Origin: SIG701 sp045123975
GTDB taxonomy: Bacteria > Bacillota > Clostridia > Oscillospirales > CAG-272
Assembly (NCBI GenBank): GCA_045123975.1
Contig: JBGVKV010000113.1
Location: 1 to 21,488 of the forward strand
DNA length: 21,488 nt
Reading direction: 5' to 3'
Part shown: positions 7,444 to 15,255 of the stretch, in pieces
Numbering within the stretch: position 1 is the stretch's first letter
How the letters are laid out: each line of letters opens with the position of its first letter
Translations under genes and position numbers: made by a program
Notes under the pieces: model-generated
Seen by the model: the letters and a program-made list of their open reading frames with translations, nothing else
Database searches by the model: none
What the model was told of the DNA's origin: nothing

Positions 7444-7528
7444 TGGTGCGGAAGACGGGACTTGAACCCGTACGGAGTGATCCACACGCCCCTCAAACGT
7501 GCGCGTCTGCCGGTTCCGCCACTTCCGC
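7444..7528 (-). tRNA. tRNA-Leu (anticodon GAG)
   Basis: Reading the minus strand gives an 85-nt class II tRNA. The acceptor GCGGAAG pairs with CTTCCGC and is followed by the discriminator A and an encoded CCA. The anticodon stem CACGT/GCGTG (last pair a wobble) closes the loop TTGAGGG with anticodon GAG. The long variable arm GGATCACTCC and the T arm CGGGTTCAAGTCCCG are both present. GAG reads CUC/CUU leucine codons. A consensus promoter lies just upstream and a terminator starts at its 3' end, so it is transcribed alone. Confidence 0.96.
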
Positions 7529-7541
7529 GTGACTGCCCATC

Positions 7542-7570
7542 AGTATAGCACGGATTTGCTTTTTTGTCAA
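7542..7570 (-). promoter_or_regulatory. Promoter of tRNA-Leu
   Basis: On the minus strand a perfect -35 TTGACA (7570-7565) and an extended -10 TGCTATACT (hexamer 7547-7542) are 17 bp apart. The tRNA begins 13 bases after the -10 box. This near-consensus promoter fits a stable RNA. Confidence 0.93.
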
Positions 7571-7646
7571 TACTTTTTTCAAAATCCGCCTTCGGTGGGC
7601 CCAAAACACAGCGGTTCAAAACATAAAATAATATACCTATCCAATA
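7571..7646. other. Spacer between the divergent tRNA-Leu and GH2 promoters
   Basis: An AT-rich spacer with one weak GC hairpin (CCGCC, TTC loop, GGTGG, near 7587-7599). I see no gene and no convincing operator. Confidence 0.4.
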
Positions 7647-7675
7647 TTGACATCCCCTATCTCCCATGCTATAAT
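7647..7675 (+). promoter_or_regulatory. Consensus promoter of the GH2 gene
   Basis: A perfect -35 TTGACA (7647-7652), a 17-bp spacer and a perfect extended -10 TGCTATAAT (hexamer 7670-7675). The start codon is 45 bases after the -10 box. There is no palindrome over the promoter, so expression may be constitutive unless an activator or catabolite site lies elsewhere. Confidence 0.93.
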
Positions 7676-7720
7676 GCGCTTAATAAGAACCCGAAAAACT
7701 TGTCTATGGAGAAAACAATC

Positions 7721-10327
7721 ATGCGAAAACTTACCTATCCGCAGCCCGATTTTGCACGCAACGAATGGCTGAACCTGAATGGCCCCTGGCAATTTTCTTT
7801 TGACAGCCCCGCCTTGGATCGGACCATCGAGGTTCCCTATCCCTGGGGCTCTCCTCTCTCCGGTATTCAGGAATCCCGGGATGCCACCGCGTACTACCGC
7901 CGCACGGTGCAGTGGAATCCGGCAGGAGAGCGCATTTATTTGATTTTCGGTGCCGTTGACTACACCTGCGAGGTGACAGTGAACGGTGTTTCCGTCGGCA
8001 CGCATCAGGGCGGATACGCACGCTTTGAATTCGACGTGACCGATCTGTTCAAGCGGGACGGTGAGAACGAAATCCTCGTTTGCGCCACCGATACCGGTGC
8101 CAGATCCCAGACCTACGGCAAGCAGGGTTACGGCGATGCCCGTGGCATCTGGCAGACCGTATGGCTGGAAAGCCGCCCGGCGGCCCACGTTGCCTCCTTC
8201 TTCGTGCAGACCAAGCTGGACGGAACAGTGACTTACGATGTGGAGCTGACTCCCGCCGCCGAGGGATTGATTCTCGCGGCGGATTTCGGTGACGTTCACG
8301 CGGAGGGAACGGTAGAAAACGGCCGTGCACATCTTGTCATGCATATGGAGAATCCGGCACTTTGGACGCCGGAGAATCCCTATCTGTACGAGGGTACGCT
8401 GCGTGTCGGAGAAGACACGGTATCCACCTATTTCGGTATCCGCGAGATCGGCACCGGCGTGTTCGGCGCAAGCAACAGGCGCTATATCACGCTGAACGGA
8501 AAGCCGTACTTCCTGAGCGGCGTTCTGGATCAGTCCTTCAATCCTCAGGGATTCTTCACCTTGCCCTCCGATGCGGATTGTCGGGAGGAAATTCTGCGGG
8601 CGAAGCGTCTGGGACTGAATATGATGCGCATTCACATCAAGGCGGAGGAACCGCTGAAATTGTACTGGGCCGACCGTCTGGGCATGCTGATCATGGCCGA
8701 CTTCCCCTGCTTCTGGGGTGAGCCCACCCCGGAAACCAAAAAGCAGTACGAATACGAGATGGAAAAACAGATCCTTCGTGACCGCAATCACCCGGCTCTC
8801 TTCTACTGGGTAGTATTCAATGAGTCCTGGGGGCTGTTCAGCAGCGGTACCGACAAGAGCGGAAACGGCATCTCCGAGTACACCAAGGAAACGGCGGAAT
8901 GGGTAGTAAAATGCTATCATCGGGTGAAAGAGATGGATCCCACCCGTCTGGTAGAGGACAACTCCGTCTGCAAGCGGGATCATACCGTAACCGACGTGAA
9001 CTCCTGGCATTTCTACTCCAACGGATACACCCGCGTCAAGGGCGTGGTGGATGATTTTTGCAACACCGCCTACGTCGGTACCCAGGCCAATTACAAGGAA
9101 GGCTACACCATGACGGATGTCCCCTGCATGAACAGTGAATGCGGTGCGGTATGGGGTGTAAAGGGCAATGCCGGCGACAGCGATATCGCGTGGCAGTACA
9201 AGTACATGATCAACGAATTCCGTATCCACGATCTGCTTTGCGGATTCATCTTCACGGAGTTCCATGACGTAGTCAACGAATTCAACGGATATTACAAGAT
9301 CAACAACGACGATAAGGAGTTCGGCTACGGCGATTTCGGTATGGGGATCCGGGATCTTCACTCTCAGGATTATCTGGGCGCGGATTTCGCGCCTATGACC
9401 ACCGTCCACCCCGGCGACGGTATCCGTATTCCCATGGTGGCCTCCAGCTTTACCGACGTTCGCCACGGCAAATATCTGACGGCAGCGTGGCAGCTGACCG
9501 TGCTGGATCCCTTGGATGGCGATTACGTGGCAGACAGCGGTGAGTGGCGGATTCTGTGGAGCGGGTACGGTGGATTCCCGGCAGGGGAAATCCTTACGGA
9601 GGCGCCCATCCACGACGGCACGGCGGTTCTTTCCTGGGCTTTGATGGACGAGGATGCCGTTGTGATGCAGAATTATCTGCTGTTTGATATCGACGGCGGC
9701 AAGAGAGAAGACGCGCTGGTGCTGGAGCCTGCCGATTTCACCTCGGACGGATTCAGGAAGGCCTTTGCGGTGCAGCAGGGCAACAAGCTGAACGGACTGG
9801 GAGATGGCGGTACGTTCACGGCAGAAATCCGCACCGCGGATATTCCGGGCCTCTCTGAGGAAGACGATCTTCGCATCGTGATGGAGCTTTCCACCCGTGC
9901 GGCCATGACCCGAGACTATCCGGAGAATATGACGGAGAAAAAGATCGATCTGGATTACATGCTGGGTTACCGCTGTGACGCGGGAGAAAACCGAAACACC
10001 TTCCCCCAGACGGATTTGATCAGGAATCCGGGTATGGTGGAGATTCTGGCAGACGGTGTTGTCATCAAACGGATGTGGCTGGAGGACTGCCCGGCGGACG
10101 CGCGGGGTATGCTGTCCCACCACTATCAGGCGGACGATCAGCTGCTGGACGAGGCCGGCAGTTACGGATATTTGTGCGATGCAACCGTTCCTACCGCCCT
10201 TCTGTTCAAGCTGAAGGAGAGGGAAAGCTTCACGCTTTCCATTCGTATGTGTGACGATTGCGGCCTGTCCCTGTACGGACGGCGCAGCGGCCGGTACGGA
10301 ATCGGCGTGGTGCTTCGCGCAGAATAA
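7721..10327 (+). CDS. Glycoside hydrolase family 2 enzyme (beta-galactosidase/glucuronidase-like)
   Basis: 868 residues. The order is an N-terminal jelly-roll sugar-binding domain (from EWLNLNGPWQF, about 1-175), an immunoglobulin-like domain (to about 275), a TIM barrel (about 280-560) and a long beta-rich C-terminal part. The acid/base Glu is E368 in WVVFNESWG, and the nucleophile is expected at E473 in MNSECGAVWG, the usual GH2 arrangement. No signal peptide is present, so it acts inside the cell. The ATG at 7721 is preferred over one at 7706 because GGAG (7708-7711) sits nine bases before it and overlaps the upstream ATG. The gene is monocistronic. The substrate is not decided by sequence: beta-galactoside, glucuronide and related activities all remain possible. 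It lies divergent to the GH3 gene across the tRNA region. Confidence 0.92.
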   Translation: MRKLTYPQPDFARNEWLNLNGPWQFSFDSPALDRTIEVPYPWGSPLSGIQESRDATAYYRRTVQWNPAGERIYLIFGAVDYTCEVTVNGVSVGTHQGGYARFEFDVTDLFKRDGENEILVCATDTGARSQTYGKQGYGDARGIWQTVWLESRPAAHVASFFVQTKLDGTVTYDVELTPAAEGLILAADFGDVHAEGTVENGRAHLVMHMENPALWTPENPYLYEGTLRVGEDTVSTYFGIREIGTGVFGASNRRYITLNGKPYFLSGVLDQSFNPQGFFTLPSDADCREEILRAKRLGLNMMRIHIKAEEPLKLYWADRLGMLIMADFPCFWGEPTPETKKQYEYEMEKQILRDRNHPALFYWVVFNESWGLFSSGTDKSGNGISEYTKETAEWVVKCYHRVKEMDPTRLVEDNSVCKRDHTVTDVNSWHFYSNGYTRVKGVVDDFCNTAYVGTQANYKEGYTMTDVPCMNSECGAVWGVKGNAGDSDIAWQYKYMINEFRIHDLLCGFIFTEFHDVVNEFNGYYKINNDDKEFGYGDFGMGIRDLHSQDYLGADFAPMTTVHPGDGIRIPMVASSFTDVRHGKYLTAAWQLTVLDPLDGDYVADSGEWRILWSGYGGFPAGEILTEAPIHDGTAVLSWALMDEDAVVMQNYLLFDIDGGKREDALVLEPADFTSDGFRKAFAVQQGNKLNGLGDGGTFTAEIRTADIPGLSEEDDLRIVMELSTRAAMTRDYPENMTEKKIDLDYMLGYRCDAGENRNTFPQTDLIRNPGMVEILADGVVIKRMWLEDCPADARGMLSHHYQADDQLLDEAGSYGYLCDATVPTALLFKLKERESFTLSIRMCDDCGLSLYGRRSGRYGIGVVLRAE

Positions 10328-10334
10328 ACAATAG

Positions 10335-10370
10335 AAAAAAGTGGATACCGGAATCGGTATCCACTTTTTT
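10335..10370. terminator. Bidirectional terminator between the GH2 and M29 aminopeptidase genes
   Basis: A 10-bp core, GTGGATACCG (10341-10350) with CGGTATCCAC (10355-10364), is flanked by six A on the left and six T on the right, giving a 16-bp stem in either direction. It lies between the GH2 stop (10327) and the aminopeptidase stop (10372). Confidence 0.92.
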
Positions 10371-10371
10371 A

Positions 10372-11604
10372 TTACATTTCCTGTGCCCAGGTGCCGTTTA
10401 CAAAGATGGGCGTTGCCTTGCCGTCCTTGTATCCGGTGATGTTCATATCGGGTGCGCCGATCATGAAGTCCACGTGGATCATGCTGTCGTTGATGCCCAG
10501 AGCGTGGCATTCTTCGTGAGTCTTGTTCTGGAAATCGTTGATGGTGTCCATAAAGCCGCGGCCCAGAGCTACGTGGCAGCTGGCGTTCTCATCGAAGAGG
10601 GTGTTGTAGAACAGCACGCCGCTCTCGGAGATGGGGCTGTCCTTGGGTACCAGAGCCAATTCGCCCAGATAGCCTGCGCCCTCGTCCATGCTCAGCATAC
10701 GGTCCAGCAGGGGCTTACCCACTTCCGCATCCCATTCCACAGCCTTGCCGTCCTTGAAGGTGATGTAGAACTTGTCGATCAGCTGACCCTGGTAGGACAG
10801 AGGCTTGGTGGAAACCAGCTTACCGTCCGCACAGCCCTTCTTGGGGCTGGTGAAGATCTCCTCGGTGGGCATGTTGGGATTGAAGAAGTTGCCCAAAAGG
10901 GAAACCTCACCGCCGCCGCACCAGTGTGCTTCGGGAATAAGAGATGCACGGAAATCGGTACCGTTTGCGCTCTTGTACTCCAGGTAATCAAAGTGCTGCT
11001 CGTTGAGCCATGCGCATCTTGCCTTGAATGCTTCGTTGTGCTGATTCCATGCCTCAACGGGATCGTTGTCCTTGGTAACGCGAACGGTCTTCAGAATCTC
11101 TTCCCACAGCATCTCGTAGGCTTTATTCTTCTTCTCACCGGGGAATACCTTTTTTGCCCATGCGTAGGAGGGAACGGCCACGATGGTCCACTGTTCCTTG
11201 TTTTCCATGGCATCGTTGTACTTCTTTACGATGGGATAAGTGGCAATGCGAGCCTTCTGCATCTTCTCCTGATTGATGCCGCGCAGACCGTCCGGATCCT
11301 CACCGATGATGTGGATGCGGCAGGGGATCTCTTCCACGGCCAGCTTCATTTTCTCCTCTTTCCATGCGGGAACGGTGGAGAGGGACTTCAGGGTGCGGTA
11401 TTTGTAGTGCATCTTGGTGATAGCCTGGCAACTCCACTCGTGGTCTACACGGGAAGCACCTGCCTTGTAGCAGGCCTCGGTCACGTAGGCAGCAAATTCG
11501 CTGTGCTCTACGCTGGCACTGATGGTGACAACCTGGCCTTTCTTTACGTTAGCACCTACGCGGGCAACCAATTCCGCGTATTTTTTCATCATTGTTTTTG
11601 TCAT
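10372..11604 (-). CDS. M29 family aminopeptidase (AmpS/PepS type)
   Basis: 410 residues, the usual length for M29 metalloaminopeptidases, which release N-terminal residues from peptides in the cytoplasm. The metal-binding region fits the family: PTEE with Glu248/249 (in NMPTEEIFTSP), Glu315 in GELAL, His344 in ENASCHVALG, and His377 with Asp379 in HVDFMIG. No signal peptide is present. The minus-strand ATG at 11604 has GGAG about ten bases upstream. It lies 95 bases downstream of the flavin-reductase-like gene, but a good promoter sits in that gap, so it can be expressed alone or by read-through. It may work with PepF in peptide use. Confidence 0.94.
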   Translation of the reverse strand: MTKTMMKKYAELVARVGANVKKGQVVTISASVEHSEFAAYVTEACYKAGASRVDHEWSCQAITKMHYKYRTLKSLSTVPAWKEEKMKLAVEEIPCRIHIIGEDPDGLRGINQEKMQKARIATYPIVKKYNDAMENKEQWTIVAVPSYAWAKKVFPGEKKNKAYEMLWEEILKTVRVTKDNDPVEAWNQHNEAFKARCAWLNEQHFDYLEYKSANGTDFRASLIPEAHWCGGGEVSLLGNFFNPNMPTEEIFTSPKKGCADGKLVSTKPLSYQGQLIDKFYITFKDGKAVEWDAEVGKPLLDRMLSMDEGAGYLGELALVPKDSPISESGVLFYNTLFDENASCHVALGRGFMDTINDFQNKTHEECHALGINDSMIHVDFMIGAPDMNITGYKDGKATPIFVNGTWAQEM

Positions 11605-11646
11605 GATTCATACTCCGTTTATGGTAATTATTCAGTGTCTTTGATT

Positions 11647-11675
11647 ATTGTACACCAAGTCGGTGCGTAAGTCAA
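11647..11675 (-). promoter_or_regulatory. Promoter of the M29 aminopeptidase gene
   Basis: On the minus strand: -35 TTGACT (11675-11670), a 17-bp spacer, -10 TACAAT (11652-11647). It is placed 43 bases before the start codon. Confidence 0.75.
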
Positions 11676-11699
11676 GGAATTGGCGGGGATAATGTGTTT

Positions 11700-12296
11700 C
11701 TATTGCCGATTGCCCTTCTTTTTGGGCGGGCGGCGCTTTTCTTTTTTTACAGAAAAGCCGAAAGGACCAATCTGCCGTCCCAATTCGTAATACTGTCCGT
11801 GCGCGAAGGCGGCCAGATGAGCCCACTCCAGGTGCAGCCTGCCGTCCTTATCGAGAAGGGAAGGATCTACTTCAATCCCCACAATGTCTGCGAGGAACAT
11901 ATCGTGGGATCCCATGGGGAGGATGTCCGTCACGCGGCAGCACAGCGCCAGGGGAGATTCCGCGATCAGGGGACAGGACAGGTAGGAGGATTCCTCCTTA
12001 GTCAGATGAAATCGGGTGAATTTATCCACCTTGCGTCCCGTATACACGCCGCAGGAATCGGCGGCACGTACCAGATCTGCCGTGGTCAGATTGATGGCGA
12101 ACTCCCCCGTTTCCTTGATGATCTCATAGGAGTGGCGGGTGGGGCGGATGGAAATATAGGTTTTCGGCGGAATCGTGTTCACGATGCCGGTCCAGGCGAT
12201 GGTGATGACGTTGGATTTCTCCATGGTGCCGCAGCTGACCATCACCGGCGGGATCGGCCCCAGCAAGGTGCCGCCTTTCCACTGTATTTTCTTCAT
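11700..12296 (-). CDS. Flavin reductase-like, FMN-binding split-barrel protein
   Basis: 198 residues resembling the DIM6/NTAB flavin reductase family. Such proteins bind FMN in a split beta-barrel and act as NAD(P)H:flavin oxidoreductases or related flavoproteins. Recognisable segments are LLGPIPPVMVSCG near the N-terminus, NVITIAWTGIVNTIPPKTYISIRPTRHSY, then EFAINLTTADLVRAAD, and SHDMFLADIVGIEVD in the C-terminal half. The last 17 or so residues are highly basic (KKEKRRPPKKKGNRQ) and not part of the fold. The start at 12296 has AAAGAGG five bases before it. There is no hairpin terminator between it and the aminopeptidase gene. The reaction and partner are not determined. Confidence 0.85.
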   Translation of the reverse strand: MKKIQWKGGTLLGPIPPVMVSCGTMEKSNVITIAWTGIVNTIPPKTYISIRPTRHSYEIIKETGEFAINLTTADLVRAADSCGVYTGRKVDKFTRFHLTKEESSYLSCPLIAESPLALCCRVTDILPMGSHDMFLADIVGIEVDPSLLDKDGRLHLEWAHLAAFAHGQYYELGRQIGPFGFSVKKEKRRPPKKKGNRQ

Positions 12297-12561
12297 ACAA
12301 ACCTCTTTGTTTTACAAGAGTAAAAATTCAACTCATTTTATGCAAACGCCTATAAGCGGCGGTTTTGCGAAAAAACTACCTATTTTATACCATATTTCGC
12401 CGTGATTTGCAAGAGGGTGGGGGAATCCCGCCGCACAGGCGGCAAAAAATGTTACTATTTTACGGATACTCTGTATATATTTTGTTAAAATGCGGCAAAC
12501 GTAATACGGTGTTAATATGCGAGGTGTATACTGTACGTATTCATACGGACGAGGGAATGTA
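12297..12561. other. Divergent intergenic region between the flavoprotein and ABC exporter genes
   Basis: 265 bases with no gene. It holds the flavoprotein promoter (12384-12412), a short hairpin GCCGC-ACAG-GCGGC (12430-12443) and several possible -10 elements for the exporter: TGTTAAAAT at 12483-12491, TGTTAATAT at 12510-12518 and TATACT at 12527-12532. None of these has a good -35 box. A small inverted repeat CGTAT-TC-ATACG lies at 12536-12547, just before the exporter ribosome binding site GAGGG (12551-12555), and could be an operator. The exporter promoter is therefore unassigned and may need an activator. Confidence 0.5.
12384..12412 (-). promoter_or_regulatory. Promoter of the flavin reductase-like gene
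   Basis: On the minus strand: -35 TTGCAA (12412-12407), a 17-bp spacer and an extended -10 TGGTATAAA (hexamer 12389-12384). It leaves a leader of about 80 nt before the start codon. Confidence 0.65.
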
Positions 12562-15204
12562 ATGCTAAAATTAAAGAATATCACAAAAGACTACCTGGCA
12601 GGGGACACGAGGGTGCAGGCCCTGCGAGGGGTTTCCATCGAATTCCGCAAGAGCGAATTTGTGTCTGTCCTGGGCCCCTCCGGCTGCGGCAAGACTACGC
12701 TGCTCAATATTATCGGCGGCCTGGATCGGTATACCTCGGGCGATCTGGTGATTGCCGGCCGATCCACCAAGAAGTACAAGGATAAGGATTGGGATGCCTA
12801 TCGGAACCATTCCATCGGATTTGTGTTCCAAAGCTATAACCTGATTCCGCACCAGACGGTGCTTTCCAACGTGGAATTGGCATTGACGCTGTCCGGTGTG
12901 TCCCGTGCGGAGCGCCGTCGCCGTGCCGCCGATGCCCTCACTCAGGTAGGTCTCTCGGATCAGATGCATAAGCGGCCCAGCCAGCTCTCGGGCGGTCAGA
13001 TGCAGCGCGTGGCAATCGCCCGGGCATTGGTCAACGATCCGGAGATTCTTTTGGCTGACGAGCCCACGGGTGCTCTGGATTCCGCCACCAGCGTGCAGGT
13101 TATGGAGATCCTCAAAAATATTGCCAAGGACCGACTGATCATTATGGTAACCCATAATCCGGAATTGGCAAAGGAGTATTCCACCCGCATCGTCCGTCTT
13201 CTGGACGGCGAGATTACGGACGATACCCATCCCTACGAGGGCGGGGAAGAGGAGACGCCCGCCGACGAGACCAAACAGAAAACGGGACGTACGTCCATGT
13301 CGTTCTTTACCGCGCTGTCTTTGTCCTTCCACAATCTGATGACCAAGAAGGCACGCACCTTCCTGACCAGCTTTGCCGGATCCATCGGCATCATCGGCAT
13401 TGCCTTGATTTTGTCCCTGTCTGCCGGCGTGCAGGCCTATATTGATCGGGTGGAGGAGGATACCCTTTCCAGTTATCCCATCCAGCTGATGGAAACCACC
13501 GTGGATTACACCAGCATGATGAACGCCATTATGGACGTGAATGCGGCCAATACCACGCACGATATGGACAAGATCTACTCCAACACGGTTATGACCGAAG
13601 TGATGAACAGCATGCTGGACGAGGTCACCGTCAATAACCTGGAAGCCTTCAAGGCCTATCTGGAATCCCACGAGCAGGTGCCGGATCTGGTCAGCGATAT
13701 CCGCTATACTTACTCCACCGTGATGAACGTGTACGCGTCGGACACAACGGATAAGATCGTGCAGGTGCACCCCAGCACCGTATTTTCCAAGATTTCTGCC
13801 GGTATGGGTATGCCCGATGGAATGGAGTCGGATATGCAGGGAATGTCCGCCATGACCGGCTCGAACGGGATGGACGTATGGGTGGAAATGCTGGACAATC
13901 CGGAGCTTCTCGAAAAGCAGTACGACGTAATTGCCGGCAAAATGCCGGAATTGTACAACGAAGTGGTGCTGGTCGTGGACGGCAACAACGAAATCAGCGA
14001 TTATGCCCTCTACGCTTTGGGCCTGAAGGATCAGGACGAGGTGGCGGAAACCATGCAAAAGCTAATGCAGGGTGAGAAAATTGATGCCACGCCCGTAAGC
14101 TACACCTACGAGGAGATTTTGTCCCTCACCTTCAAATTGCTTCTCAATACGGATTATTTTGAGAAAACCGCACAGGGCTGGGCCGACCGATCGGGAGATG
14201 AGGAGTATCTCCGGGCCAAACTGGCCAATGCCACGGAGATCCGTGTGGTCGGTATTCTGCGCCCTTCGGCTAACTCCAATATGGGTACGCAGACCGGCTC
14301 CATCGGATTCCTTCCGTCCTTGACGGAATATCTGATCCGCCAAGTGAACGACAGCGATATCGTTCGTGCCCAGATGCAGGATCCGGAGAGGGACGTATTC
14401 ACCGGCATCACCTTTGAGAAGCCGGAGGAGATCGTTTGGACCATGGATTCTCTTACGGCATTCATTGCCACATTGCCCGAGGAAGAAAGCGCCCGCTATT
14501 CCGCTACCATCGCCCAGATGAAGCAGTCCGGTATGCCGGAGGAGCAGATCGTGGCCATGTTTGCATCGGCTATGACTCCTCCCACAACGGATGCCACCTA
14601 CGAGGGAAATCTGGCCCGGTTGGGCGTGTCGGATCTGAGCAAGCCTTCCTCCATCCTTATTTATCCCAAGGATTTTGAATCGAAGGAGCTTCTCTCCGAT
14701 CTGATAGCCGAATACAACGCTGCGGCAGAGGATGCCGACCAGATCCAGTACACGGATTACATCGGTCTGCTTTTGTCCTCCGTCACCACGGTAATCAACG
14801 CGATCAGCTACATCCTTATCGCATTCGTGGCCATTTCCCTGGTGGTATCCTCCATTATGATCGGTATTATCACCTATATCTCCGTATTGGAGAGAACGAA
14901 GGAGATCGGCATTCTCCGCTCCATCGGCGCGTCCAAACGGGACGTGTCCCGTGTGTTCAATGCGGAAACGCTGACGGTAGGTTTTGTGGCCGGTGCCCTC
15001 GGTATCTTTGTGACCGTGGTGCTGGATCTTATCGCCAGTGTGATTCTGGAAGCCATCACCGGCATCGCCGGATTGGCGGCACTGCCTTGGCAGGGGGCCG
15101 TTATCCTGATTCTGATCAGTATGGTGCTGACGTTTATTGCGGGACTCATTCCCGCCGGCATCGCGGCGAAGAAGGATCCTGTGGTTGCTCTCCGCTCCGA
15201 ATAA
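12562..15204 (+). CDS. MacB-like ABC exporter: fused ATPase and FtsX permease
   Basis: 880 residues in the order ATPase then permease. The N-terminal domain has Walker A GPSGCGKTT (38-46), signature LSGGQMQR (142-149), Walker B LLADEP (163-168) and switch His198. After a linker comes TM1 (about 268-290), an unusually large extracellular domain (about 291-750), then three TM helices near the C-terminus with the FtsX-type loop ERTKEIGILRSIGASKRDV. This is the MacB/LolCDE mechanotransmission layout. E. coli MacB has about 650 residues, so the extracellular part is much enlarged. It is also methionine-rich (17 Met in residues 310-443). The start at 12562 is chosen over 12517 because GAGGG lies six bases upstream. 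The substrate is unknown; antimicrobial peptides, lipids or cell-wall signals are possible. No partner two-component system is adjacent. Confidence 0.93.
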   Translation: MLKLKNITKDYLAGDTRVQALRGVSIEFRKSEFVSVLGPSGCGKTTLLNIIGGLDRYTSGDLVIAGRSTKKYKDKDWDAYRNHSIGFVFQSYNLIPHQTVLSNVELALTLSGVSRAERRRRAADALTQVGLSDQMHKRPSQLSGGQMQRVAIARALVNDPEILLADEPTGALDSATSVQVMEILKNIAKDRLIIMVTHNPELAKEYSTRIVRLLDGEITDDTHPYEGGEEETPADETKQKTGRTSMSFFTALSLSFHNLMTKKARTFLTSFAGSIGIIGIALILSLSAGVQAYIDRVEEDTLSSYPIQLMETTVDYTSMMNAIMDVNAANTTHDMDKIYSNTVMTEVMNSMLDEVTVNNLEAFKAYLESHEQVPDLVSDIRYTYSTVMNVYASDTTDKIVQVHPSTVFSKISAGMGMPDGMESDMQGMSAMTGSNGMDVWVEMLDNPELLEKQYDVIAGKMPELYNEVVLVVDGNNEISDYALYALGLKDQDEVAETMQKLMQGEKIDATPVSYTYEEILSLTFKLLLNTDYFEKTAQGWADRSGDEEYLRAKLANATEIRVVGILRPSANSNMGTQTGSIGFLPSLTEYLIRQVNDSDIVRAQMQDPERDVFTGITFEKPEEIVWTMDSLTAFIATLPEEESARYSATIAQMKQSGMPEEQIVAMFASAMTPPTTDATYEGNLARLGVSDLSKPSSILIYPKDFESKELLSDLIAEYNAAAEDADQIQYTDYIGLLLSSVTTVINAISYILIAFVAISLVVSSIMIGIITYISVLERTKEIGILRSIGASKRDVSRVFNAETLTVGFVAGALGIFVTVVLDLIASVILEAITGIAGLAALPWQGAVILILISMVLTFIAGLIPAGIAAKKDPVVALRSE

Positions 15205-15206
15205 AC

Positions 15207-15245
15207 AAAAAAATCCCCCGTCCGACTCGGACGGGGGATTTTGTT
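15207..15245. terminator. Bidirectional terminator between the ABC exporter and pfkA genes
   Basis: A perfect 15-bp GC-rich stem, 15210-15224 with 15228-15242 (core ATCCCCCGTCCG), has a 3-nt loop. Seven A lie on the left and TTTTGTTT on the right, so it works in both directions. Confidence 0.94.
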
Positions 15246-15255
15246 TGTAATCAAA

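Noticed and set aside
7425..7667. Short frame over tRNA-Leu
   Set aside because: It is the tRNA and its flanks read as protein. The cloverleaf, promoter and terminator explain the sequence.
7637..10510. 957-codon open frame antisense to the GH2 gene
   Set aside because: It is a shadow of the GH2 gene, runs into the neighbouring terminator and peptidase gene, and has no start signals or domain features.
10258..11670. 470-codon open frame antisense to the M29 aminopeptidase
   Set aside because: The minus-strand protein has all expected metal ligands and the right length, so this is a shadow.
12430..12443. GCCGC-ACAG-GCGGC hairpin as a terminator
   Set aside because: It has no T tract in the relevant direction and lies upstream of both divergent genes, so it ends no transcript.
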